Below are positions 36,797-44,733 of a stretch of 64,000 nt of DNA, piece by piece. A program made the translations under genes and the position numbers. Source of the stretch: Demequina sp. NBRC 110056. GTDB taxonomy: Bacteria; Actinomycetota; Actinomycetes; Actinomycetales; Demequinaceae. The DNA lies in contig NZ_BBRM01000003.1 in the NCBI RefSeq assembly GCF_002090155.1, positions 1-64,000 of the forward strand, read 5' to 3'. Numbering within the stretch: the first letter of the stretch is position 1; each line of letters starts with the position of its first letter. The notes beneath the pieces are model-generated. The model was given only the letters and a program-made list of their open reading frames with translations. It had not been told where the DNA came from and ran no database searches.

Positions 36797-36930
36797 TAGC
36801 GTCTCAGTCCACAGAGCCGCGTGGTTCAGGTTCTCGGCGAAGGTGCCGATAACGCTGGGGTCCAGATGCATGGTCGCGCGGCTGGAAGGTATCCGGTCCG
36901 CCCAGCACATGGCTTGTGAGGAGAGAGTAG

Positions 36931-39900
36931 ATGCTCCAGAGGCTTGGAATTCGAGGGAAGATCCTCGCCGTGGTCGCAGTGCCCATCCTGGTGCTGGTGC
37001 TCGCGGCGGTCTTCATCACCTTCGGTGCTGCCCAGGACCTCTCCACCGCGCGCAACGCCGAGAAGCTCGTCGAGACCCTCGACACGGCGCGCACGCTCGA
37101 GTCGGACCTGCAGGACGAGCGCTACAGCTCCGTCACCTACGTCAACGTCATCCAGGACTCCTCGTCGAAGCTGGTGCAGGGACGCGTCGCCACCGACGAG
37201 GCGCTCGCCACCCTGGTCGCCGACCTCCAGGCCTCCGGCGCCGACGACGCGAACGACCTGGTAGCGGCCACGTATGCTGCGCTCGGCGTGACCGGCGCGG
37301 AGGACCCGCTGTTCGTGGACCAGCGCGCGCTCGCGCTCGGCCCGCCCACCGAGGAGGGCGGCTGGGTCCAGTTCCCCGCTGCCGAGGACGTCACCGCGAT
37401 GCAGAACGGCTACACCGCCGCCCGCGAGGCGCTCGCCGCGGTGCGCGCGCAGGCGCCGGCCGACACCGGCGGCTCCTTCAACACTCTCGACTTCCGCATC
37501 TCCTTCGAGTCCGACACCGCGACGACGCTGTTCACGGAGCCGCAGGAGTACATCGACGCGATCGAGAGCTCGTCCGCCGCGGTGGACGCGTCCATCGCCG
37601 CGATGCTCGGCTCGACGGAGGAGCTCCAGGACAACGAGGACAACGCCCAGGCGGTGTCCGCGCTGGGCCAGGGCGAGGCTGCCATCGCGAGCCTCGGCGA
37701 GGTGCGCGCCGGCGTGAAGGCCGGCGCCGGCAACGTCGCGACCTACGCGGGCTTCTACCGCACGATCCTCACGACCATCGTGGGCGCGGCCGACGACATC
37801 GCCGTCGCCATCCCCCAGCGCGACGTCGTCGCGAACCTCCAGGCCTACGGTGACCTCGACATCCTGATCGAGAACATGGAGTACGAGAAGGTGCAGTTCG
37901 AGCGCCTCATCCGCGCCGGAACCTTCCTCGTCGGTGAGTCGACCCAGGCCCGCAACCTCGTCGCCCGTACCGACATCAGCCTCGAGGACGCGCAGGCCTC
38001 GTCGGCGTCCATCGCCGGCGCCGAGCCCGTGCCTGACTACGGCGCCTCCGTGGGCTTCGACTCCGGGCTGGACCAGGTCTCCTACGAGTCCGTCCGCTCG
38101 TCCATCCTGCGCGGCACCGACACCGACCTCGTCGGCGAGCGCGACTCCCAGTGGGCCACCCAGGTGGACGAGGAGCTCGCGGTCTACGACCCGCTGCGCG
38201 AGGCGCGCTGGGACGAGGTCGAGGCGCTCGTGGCCGAGGACGCTCAGAACGCGCTGTTCCGCGCGATCGCCACCGGCATCGTCGCGATCCTCGTCGTCGC
38301 CGGCTCGATCCTCATCGCGCTCGTCATCGCCCGCCGCATCATCAACCCGCTGCGACGCCTGACCACGACCGCTACCGCGGTGCGTCAGGAGCTGCCGCGA
38401 CTGGTGGAGCGCGTCGCGATGCCCGGCGAGCAGGTCGACGTCTCCGAGGTGCAGATCACCGTGGAGTCGCAGGACGAGATCGGCACGCTCGCGGAGGCGT
38501 TCAACGGCGTCAACGCGGCAACCCTGTCGATCGCGGCCGAGCAGGCCGCGCTGCGTGGCTCGATCTCGGAGATGTTCGTCAACGTCGCCCGTCGCGACCA
38601 GGTGCTGCTGAACCGCCAGCTCAAGTCCATCGACGAGATGGAGCGCACCGAGGACGACCCGGACACGCTGACGCGTCTGTTCGCGCTCGACCACCTCGCG
38701 ACGCGAATGCGTCGTAACTCGGAGTCCCTGCTGGTGCTCGCGGGCATCGACACCGGTCGCCGCCTGCGTCGCCCCATGCCGCTGTCCGACGTGATCCGCA
38801 CCGCGTCGTCGGAGATCGAGCTGTACGAGCGCGTGCAGCTTGAGCTCGACGCCGACCCGTCGATGCTCGGCCACTCGGCGCTCACCGCCGCGCACCTGTT
38901 CGCGGAGCTGCTGGAGAACGCGACCGTGTTCTCCGACCCGGGCACGCAGGTCGTGGTGCGCACGAGCGAGGTCGACGGCAACTACGTCGTCGAGATCGAG
39001 GACTCCGGCATCGGCATGTCCGAGTCGGAGCTCGTCGAGGCCAACAACCGTGTCGCGTCGACCGCCGCATCCGAGATCCTCGGCGCCCAGCGCCTGGGCC
39101 TGTTCGTGGTCGGCCGCATTGCCCGCCGCGTCGGCGCACGCGTCTCGATCGCGTCGCAGGAGAACAAGGGCACGGTCGCGACGATCACCATGCCGCCGTC
39201 GCTGTTCGCGGCAGAGGACCACGCTCCCGAGGCGCACGTCTCGTCGACCGCCGTGGACGAGACCACGCACGCTCCGGCGGCGCTGGTCAGCCACGACGCG
39301 CGGGAGGAGATCACGGACCTGCCGTCGCGTGCCAACGCGGCGCCGGCCTACACGCCCACCGTGATCGAGGAGGGCGCGAGCCTGCTCGCGGGCCGCGGCG
39401 CCGCCGCCGGCGCCCCCGCCGAGGCCACGCCAGCGCAGGACCCGAACTCGATCGAGGCGCTCATCGCCGCCGACGCGGCCGATGCGCCGGCAGGCGAGCA
39501 GACCAACCTCGCGGACCTCACCGAGGGCACCACCGAGGCTGGTCTGCCGACGCGCCGCCGCCGCGAGGCGCCCGCACCGGCGGACGCCGAGCGCGAGCAG
39601 CAGTCGATCGTGGGCCTGCCGGCCCGCGCCACCGACGAGCAGCTGTCCGCCCTCGAGGCCGAGCAGGCGGGAGGCTTCATGCCGACCGTGTCGCCGTCCG
39701 AGGTGGCCCCGCAGTCCGCCGAGGAGCGCGCGTCGATGTTCCGCGGCTTCCGGTCGCGCAAGTCCACCGAGGAGGACGCGGCGGTGGACCCCGAGGGCGA
39801 GTCGCTGGGTCACGCCGCGCGCCGCGGCGGCCTCGACGCCGCCGCGCTCGCCGCCGCGCACCAGGACGACGAGCCCGAGCTGTCGATCCCCGCGCTCGAG

Positions 39901-42048
39901 CCCGACGACGCGGCCCCGGTCGCCGAGTCCTCCGCGCCCGAGACCGCCTCGAGCCCGGAGGGTGACGGCTTCGGTGCCGCGGCTGGTGCCGCGGCCGCTG
40001 GCGCCGCCGCGTTCGGTGCTGCAGCGTTCTTCGGATCGCGTGGGGCCGATGCGCCCGCCGACGAGGCGTCGGACGTCACCTCCGCGGTGTCGTCACCGAG
40101 CGTGGCGAGCGCGCCCGAGGCCGTCGTCCTCGACGGCGACAACGAGGTGGCACCCGAGCCCGCATCGGCTGCCTCTGCCGCCCCCGTGGACGAGTCATAC
40201 GACGAGTCGGCCGAGGCCGCAGAGTCCGACGTGGCCGCCGACGATGACGACGACCTGCCCACGTTCCGCATGCCTAAGCTCGCGGGTGCTGGGGCTGCGG
40301 CCGCCGCCGTCGCGGCGACGAGCGCGTCTGCGCCCGAGCCCGCCTCGACACCGTCGCTCGAGAACGAGGATGCGGACGAGCCGTCGGTCACCAGCGCCGA
40401 CGCCTACGAGCCCACGCTCGCGGCCGACTCGGGTGCGCCGATGGTGATCCCGAGCCTCGAGGCCGACGACGAGCCCGTGACGGACTCCGTGTCCGCTCCC
40501 GAGCCTGCGAGCGCTCCCGAGCCCGTGCTCGGCGGCGTCGACCAGGTGTCGCTCGACGAGGACGAGTACGCCGGCCCCGGCGTGCCCTCGGCCCCTGAGC
40601 CTGCCTTCGACGCGGCGCCGTCCGCGCCCGAGGCCCTCGCGTGGGAGCAGTCCGCGCCCGAGGCGCCCTCAGCGGTCTCGCCCGCGCCGTTCGCGGCGTC
40701 GAGCCCTGAGCCCTTCACCGCGGCACAGGCCGACGACGCGGCGCCCGCGCCGTGGGCGACGTCGGCCCAGGAGCCGACCGCGCCCGAGGCACCTGCGTAC
40801 GAGGCACCGGCATACGAGGCGGAGGCGCCTGAGGCCCCGGCGGTTGAGACCCCGGCGTTCGAAGGCCCTGCGGCCGTGAGCGCCCCGGAGCCGCAGGCCA
40901 TCGCCGACGACCCGCCCGTGGGCTTCGCCGCCCCGGCGCCCGCGTACGGCGAGGTCGCGAACCCCGCATCGGCTCAGCCGGCCGACGCGGCACCCGCGAC
41001 CACCAGCCCGAGCCTCGACGACCTCATCCAGAGCGCCGTCGACGAGGACACAGAGCAGCGTCCCGGCTTCTTCGCCCGCCTCTTCGGACGCGGCAACAAG
41101 AAGGCAGCCGGAGCCGCAGTTGCGGGAGTCGCCGCCGGAGCCGCGGCGACGGCCGCGACCCGCTCGAGCGCACCCTCGCAGCCGTCGACACCGACGTTCG
41201 AGCCCGTGGCGGCCAACGAGCCCGCGCCGAGCGCGCCGTCGCCCACGCTGGGAGCCGCTCCGTCGGCACCGAGCCTGTACCCGAGCGCGCCGTCCGCGCC
41301 GAGCACGACGGGCTTCACCCCGGAGCCGCTTCCCCAGTCCGCCCCCGAGCCCGCATCGGCGCCCACCGGCTTCTCGCCGGAGCCGATCGCCGAGCCCGCG
41401 AGCGAGCCGGTGAACGAGGCACCGTCCGCCCCGGTGGAGGAGCCTCAGGCGCCGTGGCTGTCGGCCCCGACCTCCTTCGCCCCAGAGCCGCAGGCGCAGC
41501 CCGTCGCCGAGGCGCCCGCGGCGCCGTCCGCTCCGACGTCGTTCGCGCCGGAGTCCCAGGCGCAGCCCGTCGCGGAGGACTTCCCGGCCGCGGAAAGCGA
41601 CTGGAGCCCTTACCAGGAGACGGCCGGAGCCCAGCCGGGCGCCTACACGCCGGAGCAGCTGGCCAAGCCCGAGGGCTGGGAGGCTGCCGGTGCGAGCGCG
41701 CTGCAGGCGGCGGAGCCCGAGGTCGCGACCAGCTACCAGCCGGTCATCCAGCCGGATGCCGGCGGCGGCGAGGACATGTCCGCGGTCTTCTCGGAGCTCA
41801 GCTCGCTCGCTTCGGAGCGCCCGAAGGTGGAGAAGACCCGCGCTGGCCTGCAGCGTCGTCGCCCGTCGAACGCGGCGCCCGTCGAGGTCAAGCCCATCGA
41901 GGAGTCCGTCGAGATCGCTCCGGCGGAGCGCGACGCGGACGCGGTGCGCAACCGCTTCAGCTCGTTCTACTCCGGCACCCAGCGCGCGAAGGACGATGTC
42001 GCGACCTTCCAGCGCCAGGGTGAGCCTGTGGAGGCGAACGAATCGTGA
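36931..42048 (+). CDS. NIT/HAMP sensor histidine kinase-like protein with giant disordered tail (CvnA-type)
   Basis: 1705 residues. TM1 (about 10-32) is followed by an extracytoplasmic nitrate/nitrite-sensing-like helical domain to about 440, TM2 at 445-467 (AIATGIVAILVVAGSILIAL), HAMP to 530, a dimerisation region (VARRDQVLLNRQLKSIDEME) and a HATPase_c domain with HLFAELLENATVFS, EDSGIGMSESEL and GLFVVGRIARRVGA, ending near 760. The remaining 945 residues are low-complexity Ala/Pro/Glu/Ser with many APEP and SAPE repeats and two Gly/Ala-rich stretches. It heads a four-gene unit matching the Streptomyces conservons (CvnA-D), which act as membrane G-protein-like switches. ATG 36931 follows GAGGAGAGAG. 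Confidence 0.88.
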   Translation: MLQRLGIRGKILAVVAVPILVLVLAAVFITFGAAQDLSTARNAEKLVETLDTARTLESDLQDERYSSVTYVNVIQDSSSKLVQGRVATDEALATLVADLQASGADDANDLVAATYAALGVTGAEDPLFVDQRALALGPPTEEGGWVQFPAAEDVTAMQNGYTAAREALAAVRAQAPADTGGSFNTLDFRISFESDTATTLFTEPQEYIDAIESSSAAVDASIAAMLGSTEELQDNEDNAQAVSALGQGEAAIASLGEVRAGVKAGAGNVATYAGFYRTILTTIVGAADDIAVAIPQRDVVANLQAYGDLDILIENMEYEKVQFERLIRAGTFLVGESTQARNLVARTDISLEDAQASSASIAGAEPVPDYGASVGFDSGLDQVSYESVRSSILRGTDTDLVGERDSQWATQVDEELAVYDPLREARWDEVEALVAEDAQNALFRAIATGIVAILVVAGSILIALVIARRIINPLRRLTTTATAVRQELPRLVERVAMPGEQVDVSEVQITVESQDEIGTLAEAFNGVNAATLSIAAEQAALRGSISEMFVNVARRDQVLLNRQLKSIDEMERTEDDPDTLTRLFALDHLATRMRRNSESLLVLAGIDTGRRLRRPMPLSDVIRTASSEIELYERVQLELDADPSMLGHSALTAAHLFAELLENATVFSDPGTQVVVRTSEVDGNYVVEIEDSGIGMSESELVEANNRVASTAASEILGAQRLGLFVVGRIARRVGARVSIASQENKGTVATITMPPSLFAAEDHAPEAHVSSTAVDETTHAPAALVSHDAREEITDLPSRANAAPAYTPTVIEEGASLLAGRGAAAGAPAEATPAQDPNSIEALIAADAADAPAGEQTNLADLTEGTTEAGLPTRRRREAPAPADAEREQQSIVGLPARATDEQLSALEAEQAGGFMPTVSPSEVAPQSAEERASMFRGFRSRKSTEEDAAVDPEGESLGHAARRGGLDAAALAAAHQDDEPELSIPALEPDDAAPVAESSAPETASSPEGDGFGAAAGAAAAGAAAFGAAAFFGSRGADAPADEASDVTSAVSSPSVASAPEAVVLDGDNEVAPEPASAASAAPVDESYDESAEAAESDVAADDDDDLPTFRMPKLAGAGAAAAAVAATSASAPEPASTPSLENEDADEPSVTSADAYEPTLAADSGAPMVIPSLEADDEPVTDSVSAPEPASAPEPVLGGVDQVSLDEDEYAGPGVPSAPEPAFDAAPSAPEALAWEQSAPEAPSAVSPAPFAASSPEPFTAAQADDAAPAPWATSAQEPTAPEAPAYEAPAYEAEAPEAPAVETPAFEGPAAVSAPEPQAIADDPPVGFAAPAPAYGEVANPASAQPADAAPATTSPSLDDLIQSAVDEDTEQRPGFFARLFGRGNKKAAGAAVAGVAAGAAATAATRSSAPSQPSTPTFEPVAANEPAPSAPSPTLGAAPSAPSLYPSAPSAPSTTGFTPEPLPQSAPEPASAPTGFSPEPIAEPASEPVNEAPSAPVEEPQAPWLSAPTSFAPEPQAQPVAEAPAAPSAPTSFAPESQAQPVAEDFPAAESDWSPYQETAGAQPGAYTPEQLAKPEGWEAAGASALQAAEPEVATSYQPVIQPDAGGGEDMSAVFSELSSLASERPKVEKTRAGLQRRRPSNAAPVEVKPIEESVEIAPAERDADAVRNRFSSFYSGTQRAKDDVATFQRQGEPVEANES

Positions 42049-42121
42049 CACACCGACCGACTACCATCCCCACCAACCAGAACTCGCTCCACCGAGGGAG
42101 CGCGACCAGCAAGGAGGAGCT

Positions 42122-42562
42122 GTGACCGAGCTCAGCACTGAGGCCACCAACTTCGGATGGCTTCTCGACAACTTCGTTCAGACCGTGCCCGGCACCCGCC
42201 ACACCCTGGTGGTCAGCGCCGACGGTCTGCTCATGGCGATGTCGAAGAACCTCGACCGCACGGGTGGGGACACGCTTGCCGCGGTCGTCTCCGGCATGGC
42301 GAGCCTCACGCGCGGCGCCGCCCGCCAGCTGGGCGCCGGCGAGGTCCGTCAGTCGATCATCGAGATGGACGAGCTGTTCCTGTTCCTCATGAGCGTGTCG
42401 AACGGCTCCGTGCTGGCCGTGGCCGCGGACTCGACCTGCGACGTCGGCCTCGTCGGCTACGAGATGACGCTGCTCGTGTCGCGCACCGAGAACGCCCTCA
42501 CGCCGCAGCTCATCACCGAGATGCGTCAGAACCTTCCCACCGACGGCCTGCTGCGCTCGTAA
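42122..42562 (+). CDS. Roadblock/LC7 domain protein (CvnB-type)
   Basis: 146-residue dynein light-chain-like domain (FGWLLDNFVQTVPGTRHTLV, SADGLLMAMSKNLDR, then DVGLVGYEMTLLVSR). In conservons such proteins bind the small GTPase and are proposed to act as GTPase-activating or scaffolding subunits. GTG 42122 follows AAGGAGG at 42111-42117. It lies 73 bases after the kinase gene and 12 bases before the DUF742 gene, so the four genes are very likely one operon. Confidence 0.93.
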   Translation: MTELSTEATNFGWLLDNFVQTVPGTRHTLVVSADGLLMAMSKNLDRTGGDTLAAVVSGMASLTRGAARQLGAGEVRQSIIEMDELFLFLMSVSNGSVLAVAADSTCDVGLVGYEMTLLVSRTENALTPQLITEMRQNLPTDGLLRS

Positions 42563-42574
42563 GGGGATGCGACC

Positions 42575-42970
42575 ATGACCGACGCGTTGACGCCGCACGG
42601 CGAGGAGGAGACCTACACGGTCCGCCCCTACGCCGTGACGGGCGGCCGCGTGAGCGCCGCGAGCAAGGACCTCCCCATGGAGGCGTTGGTCGAGTCGCGC
42701 TCCGACACCCAGGCTTTGAAGGGGCTCACCCCGGAGAAGAAGAAGATCCTGCAGCTTGCTACAGGTCAATATCAATCCGTCGCCGAGCTCTCGGCCCACA
42801 CCCGGCTCCCGCTCGGTGTGGTCCGCGTGCTGGTGACGGATCTTGCTGAAGAAAATCACCTGACGATTCACACCGGCGGAACGGCCGACGACACGTCCAC
42901 GCACGACGAGTCCGGCGGCATTTCCCTGAGTCTCCTGGAGAGTGTCCTCGATGGCATCGCAGCCCTCTGA
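42575..42970 (+). CDS. DUF742 family protein (CvnC-type)
   Basis: 131 residues with the DUF742 opening YTVRPYAVTGGR, a winged-helix-like middle (KILQLATGQYQSVAELSAHT, LPLGVVRVLVTDLAEENHL) and the tail LLESVLDGIAAL that marks the family. It sits third in the conservon order and overlaps the GTPase gene by 20 bases. The segment 42760-42880 is distinctly richer in A and T than the surroundings. It is presumed to be the DNA- or partner-binding element of the switch. Confidence 0.92.
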   Translation: MTDALTPHGEEETYTVRPYAVTGGRVSAASKDLPMEALVESRSDTQALKGLTPEKKKILQLATGQYQSVAELSAHTRLPLGVVRVLVTDLAEENHLTIHTGGTADDTSTHDESGGISLSLLESVLDGIAAL

Positions 42971-43553
42971 CGCGGCGGTCGTGACGACCGCCGCCCCCAC
43001 TGCCCCCACCGTCGTCAAGATCGTGATCGCGGGCGGATTCGCGGTGGGCAAGACCACGTTCATCGGCTCGATCTCGGACATCGACCCCCTCAACACCGAG
43101 GCGGCGATGACCGAGAAGTCGATCGGCATCGACGACGCGGGCGGTGTGACCGACCGCAAGACCACCACCACGGTCGCCATGGACTTCGGACGCATCGCGC
43201 TTCCGGGCTCGCTGTGGCTGTACCTGTTCGGCACGCCGGGGCAGGACCGCTTCCTGTTCATGTGGGACGACCTGGTGCGCGGCGCCATCGGCGCGGTCGT
43301 GCTGGTCGACACCGAGCGTCTCGACCAGTGCTTCCCGGCCGTCGACTACTTCGAGGGCCGCGGCGTCCCGTTCGTCGTGTGCGTCAACTGCTTCGACGGC
43401 GTCGCCCGCCACACTCTCGAGGATGTCCGCGAGGCCCTGGGCATCCCGCCCGAGGTCCCCGTCATGTACACGGACGCCCGTGAGAAGGCGGCCACCAAGC
43501 AGGCCCTCATCGCGGTCGTCCAGCTCGCGATGAAGCAGCTCCGGAAGGGCTGA
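42951..43553 (+). CDS. Small GTPase/ATP-GTP binding protein (CvnD-type)
   Basis: 200-residue Ras-like switch. G1 is VIAGGFAVGKTTFIGS, G3 is LFGTPGQDRFLFMWDDL and the G4 position reads VCVNCFDG in place of the canonical NKxD, a form common in conservon GTPases. The threonine-rich TDRKTTTTVAMDFG is switch I. ATG 42951 is preferred (GGAG at 42937-42940); a GTG at 42942 would add three residues. Partner of the roadblock and DUF742 proteins; it likely relays the state of the membrane kinase. Confidence 0.93.
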   Translation: MASQPSDAAVVTTAAPTAPTVVKIVIAGGFAVGKTTFIGSISDIDPLNTEAAMTEKSIGIDDAGGVTDRKTTTTVAMDFGRIALPGSLWLYLFGTPGQDRFLFMWDDLVRGAIGAVVLVDTERLDQCFPAVDYFEGRGVPFVVCVNCFDGVARHTLEDVREALGIPPEVPVMYTDAREKAATKQALIAVVQLAMKQLRKG

Positions 43554-43607
43554 ACAAGACGGCCGGTGCGCGCGCAATGGGGCGTGCGCATCGGCTCGCC
43601 GCCCGAC

Positions 43608-43613
43608 TACCCT
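43608..43613 (+). promoter_or_regulatory. Probable -10 element (TACCCT) of the PIN-domain gene
   Basis: TACCCT ends seven bases before GTG 43621 and so favours it over GTG 43615. Confidence 0.5.
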
Positions 43614-43620
43614 GGTGTCC

Positions 43621-44052
43621 GTGATCTACGTCGACGGCTCCGCGCTGTGCCGCTTCCTGCCCGGCGTGAAGCACTTCGACGACTGGAACTCCTGGGTGGT
43701 GCCGCGCATCGACCAGGTCGCGATGACGCAGCTGGGCGTCACGGAGCTGCGCCAGGCGGCGGAGCTCATGCCCCGCGAGCAGAAGTCGCTCGCCTACGAC
43801 GTGGTGGATCAGGTCCGCGCGAAGATCGCGATGATCCGCTTCTCCGACCAGAACGTGTCGGTCTCGACCCACGCGGCTGCGGTCCTCAAGCCCTTCGCCG
43901 CGCTCCATCTGGGGGCCGCCGTCGCGCACCCGGCGATCGACACGATCGCGACGTACGACGCGGAGCTCGCGCAGGCCGCCGAGCTCTACGGACTCACCGT
44001 CATCACGCCCGGCCTCGAGCCGGGCTGGCATGGGGGCGGACGCCCCACCTGA
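43621..44052 (+). CDS. PIN-domain protein, possible solitary toxin
   Basis: 143 residues with a PIN fold: the first acidic residue in VIYVDGSALCRFL, the conserved threonine/glutamate stretch MTQLGVTELRQAA and the terminal acidic pair in AIDTIATYDAELAQAAELYGL. PIN proteins are Mg-dependent ribonucleases, frequently VapC toxins that cut tRNA or rRNA. Three tRNA genes begin 59 bases downstream. No antitoxin-sized gene is found on either side, so this is an orphan or has its antitoxin elsewhere. Confidence 0.75.
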   Translation: MIYVDGSALCRFLPGVKHFDDWNSWVVPRIDQVAMTQLGVTELRQAAELMPREQKSLAYDVVDQVRAKIAMIRFSDQNVSVSTHAAAVLKPFAALHLGAAVAHPAIDTIATYDAELAQAAELYGLTVITPGLEPGWHGGGRPT

Positions 44053-44110
44053 GGGCCGATGCGCTCACAGGGCCTGGCACAATGGTCGCTGGCGACCCCC
44101 GGGTCGCCGA

Positions 44111-44198
44111 GGAGAGTTGACCGAGCGGCCGAAGGTGACAGTCTTGAAAACTGTTGAGGCGTAACCCGTCTCCGCGGGTTCGAATCCCGCACTCTCCG
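44111..44198 (+). tRNA. tRNA-Ser (anticodon TGA)
   Basis: Acceptor GGAGAGT (44111-44117) pairs with ACTCTCC (44191-44197); discriminator G. Anticodon stem CAGT/ACTG encloses CTTGAAA with TGA at 44145-44147. The long variable arm (about AGGCGTAACCCGTC) and GGTTCGAATCC T-loop fit tRNA-Ser. CCA is not encoded. Confidence 0.95.
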
Positions 44199-44238
44199 CT
44201 CCGGCGGCTCAGTTTTGCTCCGCGCGGCCCGTGACCGG

Positions 44239-44244
44239 TACCCT
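44239..44244 (+). promoter_or_regulatory. Probable -10 element (TACCCT) of tRNA-Ser(GCT)
   Basis: TACCCT 13 bases before the tRNA 5' end; the gene thus has its own promoter. Confidence 0.4.
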
Positions 44245-44257
44245 GTGGTGGCATTCG

Positions 44258-44347
44258 GGAGACGTGACTGAGCGGCCGAAAGTGCATCCCTGCTAAGGAT
44301 GTGATGGGGTTACCCATCCGTGGGTTCGAATCCCACCGTCTCCGCCA
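44258..44347 (+). tRNA. tRNA-Ser (anticodon GCT)
   Basis: Acceptor GGAGACG (44258-44264) pairs with CGTCTCC (44337-44343); discriminator G at 44344 and CCA encoded at 44345-44347. Anticodon stem CATCC/GGATG with loop CTGCTAA, anticodon 44292-44294. Long variable arm as expected for serine. Confidence 0.95.
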
Positions 44348-44362
44348 CCGGGATCGGGCCCG

Positions 44363-44380
44363 TCGCGACGCATGTCGCGA
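44363..44380. repeat. Perfect dyad between tRNA genes
   Basis: TCGCGAC-GCAT-GTCGCGA, 7-bp arms, 16 bases after tRNA-Ser(GCT) and just upstream of the TATACT -10 of the next tRNA. Could help end the first transcript or bind a regulator. Confidence 0.4.
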
Positions 44381-44386
44381 AGCCTG

Positions 44387-44392
44387 TATACT
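44387..44392 (+). promoter_or_regulatory. Probable -10 element (TATACT) of tRNA-Arg
   Basis: TATACT, 24 bases before the mature tRNA 5' end; a near-consensus SigA -10. Confidence 0.55.
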
Positions 44393-44416
44393 CGTGACTC
44401 GGCCCTCACGGGCCGT

Positions 44417-44489
44417 GCGCCCTTAGCTCAACGGATAGAGCATCTGACTACGGATCAGAAGGTTGGGGGTTCGAATCCCTCAGGGCGCG
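44417..44489 (+). tRNA. tRNA-Arg (anticodon ACG)
   Basis: Acceptor GCGCCCT (44417-44423) pairs with AGGGCGC (44482-44488). Anticodon stem TCTGA/TCAGA with loop CTACGGA, anticodon ACG at 44450-44452, which is deaminated to ICG in bacteria by TadA. T-loop GGGTTCGAATCCC. CCA not encoded. Confidence 0.95.
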
Positions 44490-44494
44490 CTTCC

Positions 44495-44526
44495 AAGCCC
44501 CGTCGCCGATGGTGACGGGGCTTTTC
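44495..44526 (+). terminator. Intrinsic terminator after tRNA-Arg
   Basis: AAGCCCCGTC (44495-44504) and GACGGGGCTT (44514-44523) form a perfect 10-bp stem followed by TTTTC-like residues; the strongest classical terminator in the tRNA region. Confidence 0.85.
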
Positions 44527-44567
44527 GTCTGTCCCCGGCCATATTTGTTGCGAGAGTCGCGAAAATA

Positions 44568-44581
44568 GGGACCAAGGGCCC
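44568..44581. promoter_or_regulatory. DosR/DevR-like box GGGACCAAGGGCCC
   Basis: Two 6-base half sites around a 2-base centre, resembling the DosR consensus GGGACTWWAGTCCC with three mismatches. The identical 14-mer occurs at 62522-62535 upstream of fba. It lies 153 bases before the surface-protein start. Confidence 0.4.
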
Positions 44582-44607
44582 GAGCCTTCCCCACGTGAAC
44601 GTGACAC

Positions 44608-44623
44608 TGTGAGTTACGTCACA
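44608..44623. promoter_or_regulatory. CRP/GlxR-type operator TGTGAGTTACGTCACA
   Basis: Exact match to TGTGA-N6-TCACA, and to the corynebacterial GlxR form TGTGANNTANNTCACA. It is 111 bases upstream of the ATG at 44734, so it probably controls the wall-anchored protein. Confidence 0.65.
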
Positions 44624-44733
44624 ACGACATGACAAGCCGGGGCCCCACGAGTCCCCGCCCGTCGCCCGATGGCGACCTTCACCACGACCCCCCTCGAGGA
44701 CTGCTCCGGCCCAACTCTGAGGAAGTGGTCCCT

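Noticed and set aside
36826..39861. A 1011-codon minus-strand frame over the sensor kinase
   Set aside because: Antisense shadow of kinase codons; composition (Arg, Gly, His, Asp) is typical of reverse-frame translation and no motif is seen.
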